Assembly (NCBI RefSeq): GCF_030272615.1
Contig: NC_081413.1
Coordinates: forward strand, 559,463,945-559,527,944
From: Cryptomeria japonica
Lineage: Eukaryota > Streptophyta > Pinopsida > Cupressales > Cupressaceae
DNA length: 64,000 nucleotides
Reading direction: 5' to 3'
Made by a program: the position numbers and the translations under genes
Shown here: piece after piece, positions 49,526-60,704 of the stretch
How positions within the stretch are numbered: position 1 is the stretch's first letter
How the letters are laid out: each line of letters starts with the position of its first letter
Notes under the pieces: model-generated
Databases searched by the model: none
Seen by the model: the letters and a program-made list of their open reading frames with translations, nothing else
What the model was told of the DNA's origin: nothing

Positions 49526-52442
49526 ATGGCATCATCTAGTGTAGCAACTCTGTTTGTAGTAGAGATCACTGATAGGGCAAGGCCAATATTCAAGAAACAC
49601 CCATTCGAATTGGTAGAAGATGGTCTGAATGGAGCATTTTCCTCTGTGTCGTATGGATTATTGCATAACGAGGATATTAGGGCTTACATTCACTGCAATA
49701 TCGAAGAGCTTGCGAATGCAGACATGCTATCATTAGACACAACATATGATGGATGAGATGGGAAATATAAAGCTCGATTTCAAATCATTGCAAGACAAGG
49801 GTTTTATCCAGTTTGTCCACTTTCCGATTTTCGATGAACCTGAATGGGTCAGGTATGTCTTGAGCCGAATTCATGATCAGTTTATATGGCTAGATAGACC
49901 TCATAAGATCACAAAGCAAGCTATTCAAGCAGTAACCTATTTAAATGCAACAAGTGAAATCCCTGGTCTGAGACATGTTAAGAACACAACAATAACAGAG
50001 GTAAGAGGATCCCAACATGATAATCGATTGATGACAATAAGTGATATAGTTGAAGATGATGTGAGATTTGCTTCAATGGTGACAGGATATAAGGTGCACT
50101 AGTCCAACAGACAAAATTCAATATTTGGTACTGCAATATATGTAGCCTATCAGATACTCAAGGAGCACAAGAAATATGATTTGTGTGGAGTACTTCTCAG
50201 TGATTTTTGAGCAACCTGAAGAAGATTAAGCAAGATAAGAAACATGTTTTCAAGTTTGGTTCTTTGATTGTCTAATTGGCACTTTACTTTTTGAATGAAA
50301 TTCTTGGTGTAGGAAAATTACAATGGGCTTATGATAAATCGGTGGCAGTTCAAATTAAAGAAGGTTTGCAGGGATTGGGTGATGTAGTTGCACACAAATC
50401 TGATTTGTGGGGTTATTTCAAATCATTACATGCTATTATGCAAAGCAGAGAGAGAATTCCAAAGGACATTGTTGAAAAATATGAGGATACTATATGTTTC
50501 ATGATAGATAAAGATAAATGTCATATGGAGGCAATTGAACCAAGAACAGTTTGGATCATGCCCATGGGGTATGAAGTAGATGGAAACACTCTTGATGTTT
50601 ATGCACAACATCTTCTAAGTAAATCAGTAGATGACAAGGAAGAAAGGTTTGATACTTATAAGGAGAAAAGTATAGACATGTATAATAAATTCACTGAGCT
50701 AGTGAGAAAGAGGAAAGTTGGAAAGGAAGATGAACAACTTGCAGAGAAAATGGGAATATCCAAGGAAGTTGTACAAAGGGCTAGAAAGTAGAATATTCTA
50801 AAAGAGGAGGACATGGTAAAGCCTAAGAAGACAAAATCGGTCTCTACTTCTCCCAAGCAAACCAAGCCAAGGCAAACCGAGTCAACACCTACCTCCGGTG
50901 CTCAAAAGCCTGTACCCCCACCCAAGCCACAAACCAATTCATCTGGTGGAGAAGGGAAAAAGAAGAAGGAGAAGATTAAAAGAATATATGTTGCAGCCAC
51001 TGCTGAAGATGTAGAGACAGAGTCTGATGAAACAGTGCAAGAGGTGAAGGAGATTGTTACCTCTACTAGGGTGGTGAAGAAGCCTGAACCCAGTGGAGCC
51101 CAGCTGACCAAGAAGCCAAGGACATAAGTTGAGCCATCCAGTAGACCTAGATCTAGTAGAAAGTCAAAATCTGAGCTTGATGAGGCTCTGAAGTCTGGAA
51201 AAATAGAAGGTACTTATACTATTGTGCCCCCAATGTCACTAAGTGAAACAATTGATGAGGTAGTGAAAGAAGGAAAATTGAAGAACATATCTATATACTA
51301 TGAAAACTATGATGATAATGATCAAAGAGCTATAGAGGAAGTTGTGGTACGGTATATGAATGTGTATAGAAAAGCATTAATAGAGTTATCATCTATGATA
51401 CCCAAGAGCCTATATGAGATTTTGGATATGAGAAGACATACAACTAGTCTTGAGGATGAAAGGTTAAAGGAATATGTTTTGGTTAACCTGTGTTCAGTGA
51501 TATCAAAAAGTGAAATAGCCAGACTGTTGAATATTGCCAAAAGTAGATTCTGAAGAAAGCACGAGGTTAATAAAATAATGATTGGCAAAATTGACGAAAT
51601 AAGGAAGGAAGCAAAGGCTTTCTAAGGCAAGTTTTGAATGAGAACCAGTATTAGGTCAATTCGGTGAAAGATATCACTCAACCGAAAGAGCGGACACATG
51701 AAGACACTTCCATTCCGAAAATACAAATAGAGGTTCCTGATCAACCAACAAAGAAAGGCATTCCGTAGAGAAGACCAATGAGCATGCAACATATGGTGTT
51801 AATGATCAAAATGTTAGAGTCTTCGGTGAAGCTGAACAAAATCCGCTGGTAATAGAAGTTGACTCTAAAAAGGCAGCTGAAGAGATTGGAAAGGTTGACG
51901 AAGAAAACAAAGAGGTTAATGTTGAGAAGGGTAAAGATGTTGTAGATGCAGGAGTGGCAGAGAAGGAGAAAAGAGAAGAGAAGGATGATCAAGCTCCGGT
52001 GACAGTGGCAAGAGACACTGTAGCAGACAAAGGAAAATAGATTGTCACTAACTCAAGTGATTTCACTCAAGGGCCGATAGATCTGAGCTCATTATCTCCC
52101 ATCCAAGCACTAAAGCTGGCAAGTTTTGCTCAAGCCAGTGAGGACTTACTCAAGTCTCACATCGCAGACAAAGAACTGATAACTTTGGCCACAAATGTAT
52201 TGGAGAAATTTTTGCCATCCTTTAAGCCAAATTCAAGTGATACTCCCTCCAATAAGCTTAGAAGTCTGCTTAATGCAGTAGGTTCTCACTTTGTGTCTTT
52301 AGAGAGAGCGACAGATGTTAAAGTTTTGAATCAATTTAATGCTATGAGATTGAGGACAATTTTGAAGATGATTGAAGGAGATAGGGTCATTTTGATAACT
52401 ATTGTGAAGAGCATACAAGATGCATTAGATGAAGGTCATTAA
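49526..52442 (+). pseudogene. Element X ORF2: large protein of unknown function, remnant
   Basis: Starts MASSSVATLFVVEITDR in one clear frame. The first part (to about 50.8 kb) has conserved tokens shared with the reversed copy (DRARP/DRART, LQDKGFIQF, VRFASMVTGYKV, ALYFLNEI, MPMGYEVD, YAQHLLSK). A lysine/proline/serine-rich linker follows (about 50.8-51.1 kb), then more alpha-helical-looking sequence. From memory, plant mobile elements carry similar proteins with a KIT-x-AI-x-AVT motif and no known function; I cannot confirm membership. No catalytic motif of a polymerase, integrase, protease or transposase is visible. It is broken in several places. Confidence 0.6.
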
Positions 52443-53000
52443 ATATATGTCATGTTTAATTTTGCCTAATTTTATTACTGACATTGACAAAAAAATAAAA
52501 GAGTGTGAAGAGTAGTTAGCTATCATATCTCAATCCTATGCACCTCAATTAGTCTTTGCTAGCAATTTTGAAGGTCAAGTTATGGGTATACTTGCTAAGA
52601 TTGGGAACTTAAATTAGAAGAAGGACATAATCTTGAGAAGAGTGGGAGAAATAAGAAGCTTTATCACTCCCTGGATAGATTCATCGATTAGTAGTAAGCA
52701 ATGTGCACTGAATGATCTAAATAAGAGTGTCCCACGAGATCGTAGAGGAGCAAAAATGCATGCTTACTTATTCAGTGCTTTGATCAACATTTGGAAGAAT
52801 TTGAAGGAAGGTTAGGATAGGCACCTAAAGTATTTGAAGACAATTTTTTATGATATTTTCAAACTTTGCTAAGCCATTGTATATATCTTTGTATATAGAT
52901 TTTGGCACAAGGGGAACTTGTTGAGTCTTGGAGATTTCTGAGTTTTGGAATTTTGTAGTTTGGGGTGTACAGTGTCATTTTTCATAGTGTTGCCATCCAT

Positions 53001-53015
53001 GCCAAAGGGGGAGAA
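53001..53015 (+). other. Polypurine tract of element X
   Basis: GCCAAAGGGGGAGAA directly precedes the 3' LTR start TGTTGGCAAG. It differs only slightly from that of Copia element C. Confidence 0.9.
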
Positions 53016-54147
53016 TGTTGGCAAGAGACACCTTTTCGATGAAGATTGATGCTTGAGAGATGTTTAGGAGTTGTCATTGATGACAACTCAACTCAAAACT
53101 CATATCCGGTATAGTAGATTTGATTTTTAGGCATAAGTCTGGAAGGTGGAATACAATATCAGGCAGAGTATGAGTACAATGTGTAGATCTTGATTTTGAT
53201 TGTATAACTTTAGTTGTGATAATAGAGGTAGATGTTTCGAGGTTCGAGGCAAATTATTTTGTAATTCTAAGTATCTAGTGTTGATTCATGAGAGAGATTG
53301 AAGGTTCGGTAACCAATAATTCAGGGAGAACAAAGCTATTTTTTATGTAATGTGCTATGCAGAATATTTGGGGTGATTTTGGTGATTGGTTACGCGTTCG
53401 AGGTGATTTTTCCGACATGTGTGAAGCTTTTTATCATCTTGTTTAGGTCCGCATATGGTTTTGTGGACGAATTGAGCCGACTTGTTGGTGCACGTTTCAT
53501 GTTGTGTGTTATTTGGTTTTTGGAAGCCGACATCAGAATTGATCTATTTTGGCAGTGTGGATATATAAGAACTATTCATTTGAACGTTTTGAGATATGGT
53601 GTGAGTGTACGAAGATTATATGAGCTATCATGTTAATTTTTGTGAGTGTGATTGCAGATTTGGTGCTTCGGTATATGACAATGCAACAAAACGGAGTAGA
53701 TAAGCAGAACAGTTGCAGAAGTCAAAGTGAGCCTAACCAGAACTACTATTTGGCATATGTAGATGCTATTATTTAGTTCAGTCATACTTGTAATCAATTG
53801 TAATCATTTGTAAGGCAATGAGCCTTCCTTTGGGTATGAGCCCTCTTTTATATTTGAGCAGTGAGCTCTAGCCAATGTGTCTGAATGCAAGTGCATTCCC
53901 CTTTTGTAATATTATCATACTCCTTATCAAAGCATAATAATATTGTGGGTTCAAATCCCACCGTGGTTTTTTCCTTTTCGGGTTTCCACGTAAAAATTCT
54001 GGTGTTATGGTATTGTGGTTGATTGGTTTATATTTATGCACTTTACTTTCATTCTTATGCATTTGGTGGTTTAAGAATCAGTTTAATAAATTTGTGAATT
54101 GTAGATCACTGATTCACCCCCCCTCTTAGTGTTCATTGATTCCAACA
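53016..54147 (+). repeat. Element X 3' LTR
   Basis: 1132 bp, TGTTGGCAAGAGAC to GATTCCAACA, matching the two parts of the 5' LTR. The right TATTA target duplication follows at 54148-54152. Confidence 0.95.
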
Positions 54148-54152
54148 TATTA

Positions 54153-54536
54153 TGCCCCTTGTATATCCAAATGAGAGGGGAAGCTTCCTTTTATACTTGC
54201 TCATCAAAAAAAATTCTAATTTTTTGACATGAGCCAACACAAAGATGGGTTTCCCACCCAAATTTGATATTGCAAAAAAGGTTTTAAAAGGGGATCAATT
54301 AGGAAGGACCAAAGTGTGGTGTCTTGGTCCTAATTAGGACCAAGGCGTGGTGCTCTGGTCCTACCCCAATTTAAGGCTAGGACATGGTGTCTAGTTGGTG
54401 CAAAAATTTAAAAGTGTAATCATACTTGAGTTATATGAGAAGAATTAGGGCCCAATCAGGCCTAGGGGCGTAAACGCTAAGGTAGGGACCCAAATGTGGT
54501 CAAAATTGTATAGGGGTGTAATTTTAGGATGCTATA
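54153..54536 (-). repeat. G-family LTR 2, right part
   Basis: It continues the LTR interrupted at 37920 (tgccccttgtatatcc matches 32026 on) and ends near GCTATA. Total LTR 2 is about 1202 bp without X. It holds palindromic units at 54306-54332 and 54337-54363, again 31 bp apart, with arms GGACCAA and TTGGTCC. Confidence 0.85.
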
Positions 54537-55210
54537 TTTAGACCCCACATTAGTGGGAGTATGAAGTCAATCATACTCTCAATAAAGTACAAGGGTTCAC
54601 ATTGAAAAAGTTTCACCAAGAAGACAAGATACACCAAGCCTCCAGTCAACTTTAGGATCTTACAACTTCGATTACAAGATAAGGACATCATGAAAGAAAG
54701 AGAAAGAGAGAATGATGACTACAAACTAGTAAGGTTCTCTTACTATGAGTCATGAAAAGAAAAATACCAAAATTACGAAGCAAAAGACTAAGTTTGCTAA
54801 TTAACTGAAGTATCAAGATAAGCAAAAGAGAGAGATCATTGAACGGAGTGTATGCCACCACGTTAAAGCGATTGCGTATGACTAATTGGGAGAAATTTCT
54901 TTAAGGTAGGATACACCCAAAAAGACAAGCACATTGTCACAATAATATGCCCCCAAAAAAGGTCAAATCAAAGGATAATGATCACAAGACAAAAACATGG
55001 GGCAATCTTGCATAACTTTGGGGTCAGTATGCTTTTTATGATAATTAATGTATATCATGTATATATATGCATATAATTGTCCTCATCCCCAAAAGAAAGG
55101 AAAACCAAAAGATATCTCAAGACTTTGCATCGTCCTCAATTGGACAACACTAGGGACAACAAATAGAAGAATTGAGAGACAAATAGAAGGTGGTCACAAA
55201 CAAGCAAAAT

Positions 55211-55251
<41 letters not shown>

Positions 55252-57089
55252 TACAACACAAATGAAGCTAATGTAGATGGAGCTATCTCAAGTTCCAAAA
55301 AAAGACCATGCTCTAATGATGAGTCACTTTGTTTGTTACTAAGAGCTAGGATTAATGCTTTTGAAAATTGTTTAGATAAATCATTGTCAATATCAATATA
55401 TTCATATTCACCATCTAAAATATTAGCATCAACATTTTCATCATGAACAACATTCTCATCTATTTCTTCATCAAGAGGATCTCTAATAGGATTAGAAATC
55501 GAACCATCATTTGTCTTAATCATTTTACGCCTTGGAGATTTAGGTTGAACATCTTGGTCAGGAGAAGGCTGGGGAAATGTTATTACGTCAATAATTGTTG
55601 TCTTTGGAGAGGAAATTGTTTGAGAAGCAAGTTCATGAGCCCTAGCACGACGTCTCCATCGGCGTTCTCTTGCACAACGGTTTCCTTTAGTTTTAGTTGA
55701 TAGTTGTGAAGGTTTAGGTTTAGCAGGCATAGACTTATTTTCTTCTTTTAGAAGGATGCATAAGAGGTCGTCTTTTAGGTTGAACAAGAGGAGATGCCAG
55801 CCATGTCCCTTTGTAAGATGTAGGAGGCTGTACTATATAAAGGAGGGATAGAAGGTGTAGGAAGGAGACCAGGTCCATCATGAGGAGGAGGAATAGGTCT
55901 ATCCTTAGGAGGAATAATATGCTTATCCTTAGGAGGAAGAGTAGGTTAATCCACAGGAGGAAGCTAGAGAGTATCCCTGGGAGAAATTGTTCGGAATTGT
56001 TAGAGAGTGGGTGGAATTGTTCGGACCAAAAATAATCAAGACAAACATTTCTATGACTCGCTGTAGATTGACACGTGTTGTGGTTATTAGTTATAATTTT
56101 ATCATCATGAGGGAATTTTAGACACTTATGGATAGTACAAACAATTTCTTTCATGGAAGAACTTCACACAAATTGATCGGATGTAGGAATGATAACAAAG
56201 ACAATATCTAAGCACTTAGTGCCAACCTCAATAGGAAGTGTAATAAAACCAATAGCAAGACAAGAGAAGCCATCAAATGTTTTAATCACCACAACAGATT
56301 TATCATATGGCACTTTATGCAATTGTAGGGTATAAAGAAATTCTTTAGTTATCACATTAACTATACAAGCCAGATCAATGATTACCCCTCGTGAGGGTAT
56401 GTCTTTGATTCTCACAGTGATATATAATGAGCCATCAAATGCCTTGATACTTTCACTAGGGTTGAATGTAATGCATAGTCCTTAGGAGGTTCAATTTTAT
56501 CTCTAAGGTTCACCACATTATTAGACTCAAGGCTAAGGTCATTAGGTGAGAAAGAAAGACGGTTAGTCTCAATCACATTAGTGGAATGGGAAGGTAAATG
56601 ATTAGTGAAAATTTGAATATTTTGATTAGGAGCTATGGATTTATTTCCTTTATCATTCACACTAGCCACATATATGGTATTGTTATCAATCAAGTCTTTA
56701 ATCTTACTCTTTAAGGAATAATGATTTTCAGAGTCATGACTAGGTTAACGATGAAAAGCTTTGGAATCAAAATAAGGTGAGGAGGTCTTTGATGGATCAA
56801 GTGGTTTAATAGGGGGAAATTTCAACACATTCCTTTGTAACAGTTGTATCATAATATTATGCAAAGATTCATTAAGAGGAGTGAACTCTTTTCTAACGTA
56901 TTTGGACAAAGGAGGGACACGTGTTGTTGCGGCTGCTACCTGAGTGTTGTTGTTGTCATTGAAATTGATGAACTCTTTATTTGGTTTGAACTTTGCAAAA
57001 GGTTGTTGAGCACTTTCACTTTTATCATTCAGAGCCATTGAAGAGGATTGTCCAATTGACTCATGGTAAGGTGATAATTGTGAAGTATT
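54537..57089 (-). pseudogene. G-family second internal region, gag-protease remnant, truncated
   Basis: It aligns with 32408-35220 of the first internal region: an untranslated part, an AG run, the acidic end, the proline-rich part (shortened), the protease-like segment and gag as far as ILHNYHLTMSQL. It stops at 57089, where X-family sequence in reverse begins. Both units lack reverse transcriptase, which argues that the family itself spread as a gag-protease-only form. It is broken in several places. Confidence 0.75.
55214..55249. repeat. (AG)18 microsatellite
   Basis: An uninterrupted AG run in the second G internal region, at the place where the first unit has (GT)27(GA)16. Confidence 0.95.
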
Positions 57090-59740
57090 CTAGGCTTAGT
57101 GAATTGAGAATGCAAGCTTAAACTTTTCTCTTTATAAGTACCAAATCTCTTTTCCTTCTCATCCACCAGCTTGCTCAAAAGATGTTGAGCATACATGTCA
57201 AGAGTATTAGCATCAACTTCATACCCCATGGGCAATGATCCATATTGTTCTAGGTTCTACTACTTCCATCAAACATTGGTCAATTTCCACCATAAAGCAT
57301 ATGATATCTTCATATTTCTCAACAATCTCCTCCGAGATCCTTTCCCTAATCTGCATCATACCCTAGAATGACTTGAAATATCCCCACAAAAAAAAATTTT
57401 GTGCTTGTGCATCACCCAATCCTTGCAAAGCTTCCTTAATCTACACTGCCACCAGTTTATCATATGCCCATGGTACCTTACCTACACCGGGGATCTCATT
57501 CATGAAGTAAAGTGCCAAATAGACAATCAAGGTGCCAAACTTAAAGACATACATCTTATCTTGCTTAATCTTCTTAAAGTTGCTCATCAGTACTCCACAC
57601 AAGTCATATAACTTGTTCTCCTTCAGAATCTGATATGCTACATATATAACCATATCGAAGACTGAGTTAGCTTTGCTAGATTGATATACCTTATATCTAG
57701 TCACCATGGAGGCAAATCTCACATAATGCTCAGCAATATCACTATGTCATTGATTTGTTATCATGCTATGAACCGGTTACCTTTGTCACGGTTACATTTT
57801 TTTAACATTTCTTAGACCGGGGACTTCACTCGTAGCATTCAAACATGTTACTGGCTAGATTGTATTCTTAGTAATCTTGTATGGTTTGTCCAGCCATATG
57901 AATTCAACATGTACTCTGCTCAGAATATACCTAACCCATTCGGGTTCATCGAAAACCAAAAAATTCACAAACTAAATGAAACCCTTATCCTGCAAAGATT
58001 TGAAAACAGGTTTAAGATTGCCCATACCGTCAATCATGTTCTTGACATAGAGAGAACATTTCTGCGTTTTCAAGCTCCTCAGTCTTGCAGTAAATGTATG
58101 CCCTAATGTCCTCGACATGCGATACCCATATGAAACAATTGAGAATGCACAATTCGGGTCATCTTCCCTTGATTTGTATGGATGCTTCTTGAATTGAGTC
58201 CTTGCCCTATCAGTTACCTTGACAAAAAGTGGAGTCGCCACACCAAAACCAGAAGATGCCATTATCAAAATCTAGGTTATGAACAGATAGCTTCAAACTC
58301 AGAGAATACCTTTTTAACTTCAACCGAACACAAGAAATCTTTATCGAATCTTCACAAACTCAGTTTTCACTGCACAATCTTCTTTGCCACACTTCTTGTC
58401 TCTTTCGCTTTGCTCGCAATATGAAAATGAATGTTAAAATGTCTTTTTATCTTCCAAATACCTAACTTTAAGGTGCAATAAATGCTCAACCCTACAGTCC
58501 TTCTGGATACCCTGAAACTCATTAACATTGTACCACAACATCAAATCAACATCAAATATTTTGGATATCTCTTAGGATCATTTGCACAATCATCTGCAAC
58601 TATACGCAGCTAGTTACAGATCTCATAAAGGGGGTTTCAACGATATGCATGTAAAGGTTCCCCCTAAGGCCAAATGCCTTAGTTACTAGATGAAGATCCA
58701 ACACCGAAATCAGGTGTGGACCCATTCGCTGCATCTGAACCTTCATTTTTAACCCACATCTTCTTGTTTTGCTCCTTGATCTCTTCATTTTATTTTCCCT
58801 TATTATTTGCTTTGTTCTTGTTTGCCGAAGCATTTTTGCTCACATTCTTGCTTCTACAATATTTTGCAATATGACCGAATTTGTTGCAAGCATAACAGAC
58901 AATGTTGTTTCCTTGATTAGGCTTGAAATTCCCTTGATTTCCTTTTGATCTGCATTAGTTAGCAATATGTCCAAATCTTCCATAGGAATAGCATCTTACA
59001 TTTCTCCTATTTACCATACTTCTGCATTCAATTGAATTATGACCATATTTATTGCAATTGAAACATTGACCGGAGAATGATATAGTATTCTGATTAGCTC
59101 TATTTCTGCATTGACTTGCCTTGTGACCAAATTTATTGAAAACAAAACATTTACCATTAAATTTATAAGCATTAGGTTGTCTTACCGAAGGTCTTTTGTT
59201 CTTCTGGTGATTGCTTTGGCTAGATCCAGAGCTTTCTCCTTTGTCAAATCCAAGTCCTCCCATATCACCTTTGTTCTTTTGACTTTTCAACATTTCATCT
59301 AGCTTAGCTGAGCTAGCATTGAATTTATTTTTGTGCTCATTAGCAATGGCAAGTTCATGTCTCATAATTATGATCTGTCTTTCAAGTTCTTGCTCATTAT
59401 TTCGGGACTGTATCAGTTCAAGCTTCAATAGGTCATTTTCATGATTGAATCTGCAACATTCATCTGATCTATCCTTCAATGATTGAGTTAGACTTTCTTC
59501 ATTCTTCTTCTTGTCTTCAATCTCTTTTTTCAACTTCATCACAATGGATTGCATCTCATTCTTCAGGATTGGATTATCTCTAGCAAGTTTCTCACATTCA
59601 TCTGTTTTGTCTTTCAGAACTTGATCATCAATGCACTACTCTTATTTCTCCTTAAGTTTGTCCATCAACTCCTTTCCCTTCTCTTTGGACATCTTCACTT
59701 GATCTTTCAATGAATCAATGAAATTTTTCAGCATCACTCA
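57090..59740 (-). mobile_element. Element X': reversed internal fragment of a second X-family element
   Basis: On the minus strand this carries ORF1 (about 59.7-58.6 kb; coiled coil with KDRSDECCRFNHENDLLKLEL and about four CCHC-like knuckles such as CFNCNKYGHNSIEC) followed by the first part of ORF2 (about 58.3-57.1 kb; DRART, LQDKGFI, MPMGYEVD). Order and spacing match 48100-50690 of element X. Neither LTR is present and both ends are abrupt, joining G-family gag on one side and LTR-like DNA on the other. It is a broken fossil, clearly diverged from X. Confidence 0.8.
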
Positions 59741-59744
59741 AATT

Positions 59745-60704
59745 TATTCTTATCCCGCAACAATTTTCTTGTTGTGAACCCTCACGGATAACGGTTTCCT
59801 TAGTATCCTTCTCTTTTTCTTGTCCCACGGGATCACCGCATAACCATCTGTCTTGTGTGGGATAAGCTTTTCTTCATGGCATGATTTCACTTGTTAGCTC
59901 GCGTGATATTTTGTGCGCATCTTAGCCCATGCAAGATAAGGAAATATGCATTCTTCCCTTTAGTTTCTTATCCCGCATGACTTTTGTTAGTCACTTTTGA
60001 CACCACGGGATAAGAGGGAACATCTCTCTACTTTGACCTCTTTTGTCTATCTTATCCCGGACAACCATCTTGATCACTTTTGACAATGCTCAACCAGTAT
60101 TTTGCGGGATAAGAAAGAAACATCATGTGCACCTTACAAGTGTTATCCCGTGCGACAAGCACATGACCTTTTCCACACCGCGGGATAAGAGGGATCGCCT
60201 TGTTCATCGAACATAAGTTATCTTGCACGGTCTCTTCCCTACTCATGAACTCAACATGGAACTCACAGATACACATGAACCAAATAATTGTTGACATGTG
60301 GAAATTGACTCGATGACTCTTGCAGACATGACCAACGTGTGAAGACAATGGAACTGGTCGAAACCCTCTACAACATAACATGACGTGTTATGCGCGACTT
60401 TTTCCTGCCTCGCTGCAACCTTCCTTGACATCCTTTTGACATCAATGCCAACAGTTCACTCTCTCTCTATCAAACCCTTGACGACTTCCTTACACCCCCC
60501 TTATCGAATCACTTAATGTGCATCTAGTATGGGTTTCCCTTCCTAATCTTCCTCTTCATTTCTGGGGGCACTCTTTTTATGAGGCCATCGGTAACTCTAT
60601 GGGCTGATTTTTTAAGGTTGATGATTTCATGTCTTCCATGGGTTATTTTACCTTTTCCCGCATTTTAATCGATGTTGACATCTCCATGCCTCTCTATGGG
60701 GGTG
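59745..60704. other. LTR-like stretch with inverted TTATCC/GGATAA array
   Basis: No gene is seen. The left 480 bp hold about ten TTATCC/GGATAA-type sites. Near 60440-60455 the sequence tgacatcaatgccaaca reads on the minus strand as a TGTTGGCATTGATGTCA start like those of Copia-type LTRs, so 59745-60455 could be a truncated minus-strand LTR. No partner LTR is in the window. The part from 60456 to 60704 shows nothing recognisable. Confidence 0.4.
59750..60224. repeat. Alternating inverted TTATCC/GGATAA sites
   Basis: Sites run: TTATCC 59750, GGATAA 59860, TTATCC 59968, GGATAA 60008, TTATCC 60052, GGATAA 60108, TTATCC 60143, GGATAA 60183, plus variants AGATAA near 59935 and TTATCT near 60218. 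Most are extended to TTATCCCGC/GCGGGATAA. From 59968 on orientation alternates strictly at 35-56 bp intervals. The flanking sequence does not align with the element A array. Confidence 0.8.

Larger units (their letters stand above)
37921..54147 (+). mobile_element. Element X: Copia-like non-autonomous LTR retrotransposon
   Basis: Complete outer structure: ends TGTTGG...CCAACA, 5-bp target duplication TATTA, 5' LTR 37921-38873 plus 47780-47956 (1130 bp without the insertion), primer site TGGTATCAGAGC at 47959, polypurine tract at 53001-53015 and 3' LTR 53016-54147 (1132 bp). Without the nested 8.9 kb it is about 7.3 kb. The internal 5.06 kb encodes a coiled-coil/zinc-knuckle protein and a larger protein of unknown function. 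No protease, integrase, reverse transcriptase or RNase H is recognisable. Primer site and polypurine tract are of Copia type. In the first 230 bp or so the LTRs differ at about a tenth of positions by eye, so it is old. The coding parts are broken in several places. Confidence 0.9.
31224..57089 (-). mobile_element. Family G: Tat/Ogre-like Ty3/Gypsy tandem (LTR-internal-LTR-internal)
   Basis: Reading left to right: LTR 31224-32407, internal 32408-37102, LTR 37103-54536 (split by element X), second internal 54537-57089, then a break. Coding is on the minus strand. A primer-site-like sequence (plus-strand view GGAGTTGGGTTTACCA, 37086-37101) lies one base left of the second LTR, and G-rich polypurine-like tracts lie right of both LTRs. 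Gag and protease-like parts are recognisable; reverse transcriptase, RNase H and integrase are absent. The gag cysteine-histidine motif is of the Tat/Ogre type. The shared-LTR chain fits unequal recombination between LTRs. All copies are broken fossils. Confidence 0.85.
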
